Of a stretch of DNA of 9,147 bases, positions 7,057 to 9,147 are shown one piece after another. The stretch comes from an uncultured Clostridia bacterium (GTDB lineage: Bacteria > Bacillota > Clostridia > Christensenellales > DTU072): NCBI GenBank assembly GCA_934296355.1, contig CAKRAY010000051.1, positions 1 to 9,147 on the forward strand, read 5' to 3'. The notes beneath the pieces are model-generated. The model was not told where the DNA came from. It searched no databases and saw nothing but the letters and a program-made list of their open reading frames with translations. Made by a program: the position numbers and the translations under genes. Each line of letters begins with the position of its first letter. Within the stretch, counting starts at the first letter, position 1.

Positions 7057-8013
7057 TTATTCGTCTTTATTGTAAAGGCTTAATCCGATATTTTTGAGTT
7101 TCATGATAACTTCGTCGAGAGACTTACGTCCTAAGTTACGCACTTTCAACATATCGTCCTCGCTTCTCTTAATGAGGTCCTCTATCGTGGTTATGCCCGC
7201 TCTCTTTAAGCAGTTCAAAGGACGTACGCTGAGGTCCAAATCTTCGATGCTCATGCTGAGAGTCTTTTGTTGTTCGTTATTGTCTTTGCTTACCAAGATA
7301 TCGTGGTCATCCATATCTTCAATGAGGTTGATGAACAACCTTAAGTGGTCGCTCATGATCTTGGCTGCCAAAGCAACGACTTTTCTCGGAGAACTCGTTG
7401 CGTTAGTGGTTACGTCAATGGTAAGTTTATCATAGTTAAGGTCTTGCTTAACTCTGGTAGGTTCTACTTGATAACTCGCCGCTACTACGGGGGAGAAAAG
7501 GGAGTCGATCGGAATGTATCCGATAGGTTGAAGGTCGCTCTTCGGTTGCGCAGAACCGGGAACGTATCCTCTACCCGTGCCGATCGTTAACGTCATATCG
7601 AATACGAATCCGTCTTCCAACGTGCAAATGTATTGGTCGGGATTCATAATTTCGATATCCGTGTTAACTTCTATGTCCGCAGCGGTAATTACTCCGCCTT
7701 TTTCCTTGTGTAACTTGACTTTTTGCGTTTCAAAGTTCTCTTCGGAATATACCTTAACCGCAATTTCTTTTAAGTTGAGGATGATTTCCGCAACGTCTTC
7801 CTTAACGCCTGCAACGGTGCTGAATTCGTGTTTAACGCCTTCGATTTCCACGCCGACAATCGCCGCGCCCGGTAAATCGGTGCAAAGAATACGACGTAAG
7901 CAGTTTCCGATAGTCGTTCCGTAACCTCTTAACAAAGGTTCTACGACGAATTGGGAGCGTCTTTCTTCAATTATAGTGTTTTCCGTTAATTTAGGCTTTA
8001 CTATTTCCATCAT
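7057..8013 (-). CDS. rpoA: DNA-directed RNA polymerase subunit alpha
   Basis: The alpha subunit dimerises to nucleate RNA polymerase assembly, and its C-terminal domain contacts UP elements and activators. At 318 residues it has normal length. The N-terminal domain (about 1-235) contains PLLRGYGTTIGNCLRRIL (26-43), the dimerisation and assembly region. A linker follows at about 236-255. The C-terminal domain has SVRPLNCLKRAGI (262-274) and VRNLGRKSLDEV (291-302). Arg264, Asn267 and Lys270 correspond to the E. coli DNA-contacting residues 265, 268 and 271. Two Met codons stand at the start; the first fits the ribosome site better. It lies 28 bases after rpsD and 12 before rplQ. S4 is the usual repressor of this operon in other bacteria, but the target site would be outside the window. 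Confidence 0.98.
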   Translation of the reverse strand: MMEIVKPKLTENTIIEERRSQFVVEPLLRGYGTTIGNCLRRILCTDLPGAAIVGVEIEGVKHEFSTVAGVKEDVAEIILNLKEIAVKVYSEENFETQKVKLHKEKGGVITAADIEVNTDIEIMNPDQYICTLEDGFVFDMTLTIGTGRGYVPGSAQPKSDLQPIGYIPIDSLFSPVVAASYQVEPTRVKQDLNYDKLTIDVTTNATSSPRKVVALAAKIMSDHLRLFINLIEDMDDHDILVSKDNNEQQKTLSMSIEDLDLSVRPLNCLKRAGITTIEDLIKRSEDDMLKVRNLGRKSLDEVIMKLKNIGLSLYNKDE

Positions 8014-8023
8014 TTTGGCAAAT

Positions 8024-8028
8024 CCTCC
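8024..8028 (-). promoter_or_regulatory. ribosome binding site of rpoA
   Basis: GGAGG on the minus strand is 10 bases from the first ATG (8013) and 13 from the second (8010). This favours the first of the two adjacent Met codons as the start. Confidence 0.75.
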
Positions 8029-8041
8029 TTACTCTACTCTA

Positions 8042-8665
8042 TTATTTGGAGTACAACTCGACGATCATGTGTTCTTGGATATCCATATCGATATCTTCGC
8101 GAGTGGGTAATGCGGTTACGCTTCCTTTAAGCGTTTCGGTGTTGAATTCCAACCATTTTACGCTCTTGGAAAGTTTTGCGTTCTTAAGTTCGGTAAAGAA
8201 GGGCATTTCTTGCTTGTTTTCTTTAACTTCGATTACGTCTCCCGCTTTAACGAGATAACTCGGAATGTTGAGCGGTTTGCCGTTAACGGTAATGTGTCTG
8301 TGGTTAACGAGTTGTCTTGCTTGCGCTCTGCTTACGCCGATACCCATTCTGTAAATAACGTTATCGAGTCTTCTTTCAAGAAGAATAAGCATGTTGTCAC
8401 CGGTAACGCCGCGCATTTTTTCCGCCATAAGATAATATTTATGGAATTGCTTTTCGGTTAAACCATAGATTCTCTTTGCTTTTTGTTTTTCTCTTAACTG
8501 AATGCTATAAGGCGTGGGCTTCTTCTTCATCGCGCCGTGTACTCCGGGAGCTGCCTGACGCTTAATGAATATGCACTTTTCTGAATAACATTTATCGCCT
8601 TTAAGGAATAATTTGCAACCTTCGCGTCTGCATAGACGACAATCGGGTCCTGTATATTTAGCCAT
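8042..8665 (-). CDS. rpsD: 30S ribosomal protein S4, zinc-type
   Basis: Primary 16S rRNA binding protein that starts assembly of the small subunit and shapes decoding accuracy at the mRNA entry; in many bacteria it also represses its own operon. It has 207 residues, near family length. Cys9, Cys12, Cys26 and Cys31 sit at the same positions as the four zinc ligands of the Thermus S4, so this is the zinc-containing form; an extra cysteine is at residue 17. The S4 RNA-binding domain spans about 95-160, with RRLDNVIYRMG (102-112) and ARQLVNHRHITVNG (120-133). It is preceded by AGGAGG and follows rpsK by 16 bases. The position between rpsK and rpoA matches Clostridia and E. coli rather than Bacillus. 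Confidence 0.98.
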   Translation of the reverse strand: MAKYTGPDCRLCRREGCKLFLKGDKCYSEKCIFIKRQAAPGVHGAMKKKPTPYSIQLREKQKAKRIYGLTEKQFHKYYLMAEKMRGVTGDNMLILLERRLDNVIYRMGIGVSRAQARQLVNHRHITVNGKPLNIPSYLVKAGDVIEVKENKQEMPFFTELKNAKLSKSVKWLEFNTETLKGSVTALPTREDIDMDIQEHMIVELYSK

Positions 8666-8681
8666 TGTGTACCTCCTCTAA

Positions 8682-9074
8682 TTACAATCTTCTGCGCTTG
8701 GGCGGACGGCATCCGTTGTGCGGAATGGGAGATACGTCCTTAATCATCGTGATATCTACGTCGCAACTTTGGATAGCACGAATGCTCGGTTCTCTTCCTT
8801 GTCCGGTTCCCTTAACATATACTTCTACCTTTCTGATTCCGTGAAGTTTCGCTTCGTTAACTGCCTTTTCGGTCGCTTGAGTCGCCGCGAAAGCGGTTTC
8901 TTTTCTGGAACCTTTATATCCAAGCATACCCGCGGACGCCCAACTGATCGCGTTGCCTTGCATGTCGGTTACGGTTACGATTGTATTGTTATGAGTGGTA
9001 TGTACGTGTACTTGACCTTTCTCTATACGTTTAAGGTCTTTTCTTTTCTTAATAGTAGACTTTCTTACTGCCAT
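8682..9074 (-). CDS. rpsK: 30S ribosomal protein S11
   Basis: Small-subunit platform protein that contacts 16S rRNA and helps hold mRNA in the E-site region. It has 130 residues, normal length. Recognisable parts are VHVHTTHNNTIVTVTD (22-37), GYKGSRKETAFAA (52-64), KGTGQGRE (87-94) and the terminal PHNGCRPPKRRRL. The Asn-Gly pair in this tail is the site that is converted to isoaspartate in E. coli S11. The stop lies 16 bases from rpsD. The start is 10 bases from the rpsM stop, whose TAG is part of this gene's ribosome site. Confidence 0.98.
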   Translation of the reverse strand: MAVRKSTIKKRKDLKRIEKGQVHVHTTHNNTIVTVTDMQGNAISWASAGMLGYKGSRKETAFAATQATEKAVNEAKLHGIRKVEVYVKGTGQGREPSIRAIQSCDVDITMIKDVSPIPHNGCRPPKRRRL

Positions 9075-9080
9075 ATTCTA

Positions 9081-9086
9081 CCTCCT
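9081..9086 (-). promoter_or_regulatory. ribosome binding site of rpsK, overlapping the rpsM stop
   Basis: AGGAGG (9086-9081 on the minus strand) shares its first two bases with the TAG stop of rpsM and lies six bases before the rpsK ATG. Ribosomes finishing rpsM would uncover or reuse it, which suggests translational coupling. Confidence 0.8.
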
Positions 9087-9147
9087 ACTTCTTGGAACGA
9101 CTTACGGTACGCTTCGGTCCTTTACGGGTACGAGCGTTTTGCTTCGT
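9085..9147 (-). CDS. rpsM: 30S ribosomal protein S13, C-terminal 20 residues only
   Basis: The last 20 codons and the TAG stop are visible; the rest lies beyond the right edge. The tail TKQNARTRKGPKRTVSRSKK matches the basic C-terminal extension of S13 (pattern NARTRKGP), which in the ribosome reaches toward the P-site tRNA. Its place just before rpsK is the expected one in the alpha operon. Confidence 0.93.
   Translation of the reverse strand, partial: TKQNARTRKGPKRTVSRSKK

Noticed and set aside
8527..8712. Minus-strand 61-codon frame across the rpsK-rpsD junction
   Set aside because: It overlaps both ribosomal genes in another frame and lacks its own ribosome site.

Overview
The window looks like chromosomal DNA of a low-to-moderate GC Gram-positive bacterium, most likely a member of the Clostridia. 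The evidence is the ribosomal order rpsM-rpsK-rpsD-rpoA-rplQ (in Bacillus rpsD lies elsewhere), a four-cysteine zinc-type S4, strong AGGAGG ribosome binding sites, SigA-type promoters and a Thermotoga-like DAHP synthase. The species cannot be named from the sequence. No mobile element, CRISPR array, tRNA or rRNA gene was seen.

Left part (1-1880, minus strand): an aromatic amino acid operon, aroF then tyrA (tyrA runs off the left edge). The two genes overlap as ATGA. A near-consensus promoter sits just downstream of trxA and is followed by a leader of about 155 nt. By hand folding, the leader forms a three-way junction, a possible antiterminator and an intrinsic terminator just before the aroF start. 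It lacks T-box hallmarks and a Phe/Tyr/Trp-rich leader peptide, so it is a candidate undescribed attenuator or riboswitch and the best lead in the window.

Middle part (1911-5103, minus strand): a 914-residue membrane protein followed 25 nt later by thioredoxin trxA. The large protein has an N-terminal membrane region with a pore-loop-like segment, two TrkA-N/RCK-like Rossmann regions and a C-terminal RyR-like domain. This suggests a ligand-gated channel or transport regulator of unknown substrate. Its start is set at 4992 because a good promoter lies inside the longer open frame. Divergent from it is an M18 aminopeptidase gene (5204-6415, plus strand) with its own promoter.

Right part (6529-9147, minus strand): the end of the alpha ribosomal operon, reading rpsM (last 20 codons), rpsK, rpsD, rpoA and rplQ, with short gaps and good ribosome binding sites. 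A symmetrical hairpin with T-runs on both strands (6473-6508) can end both the aminopeptidase transcript and the converging ribosomal operon. L17 is unusually long because of internal insertions.
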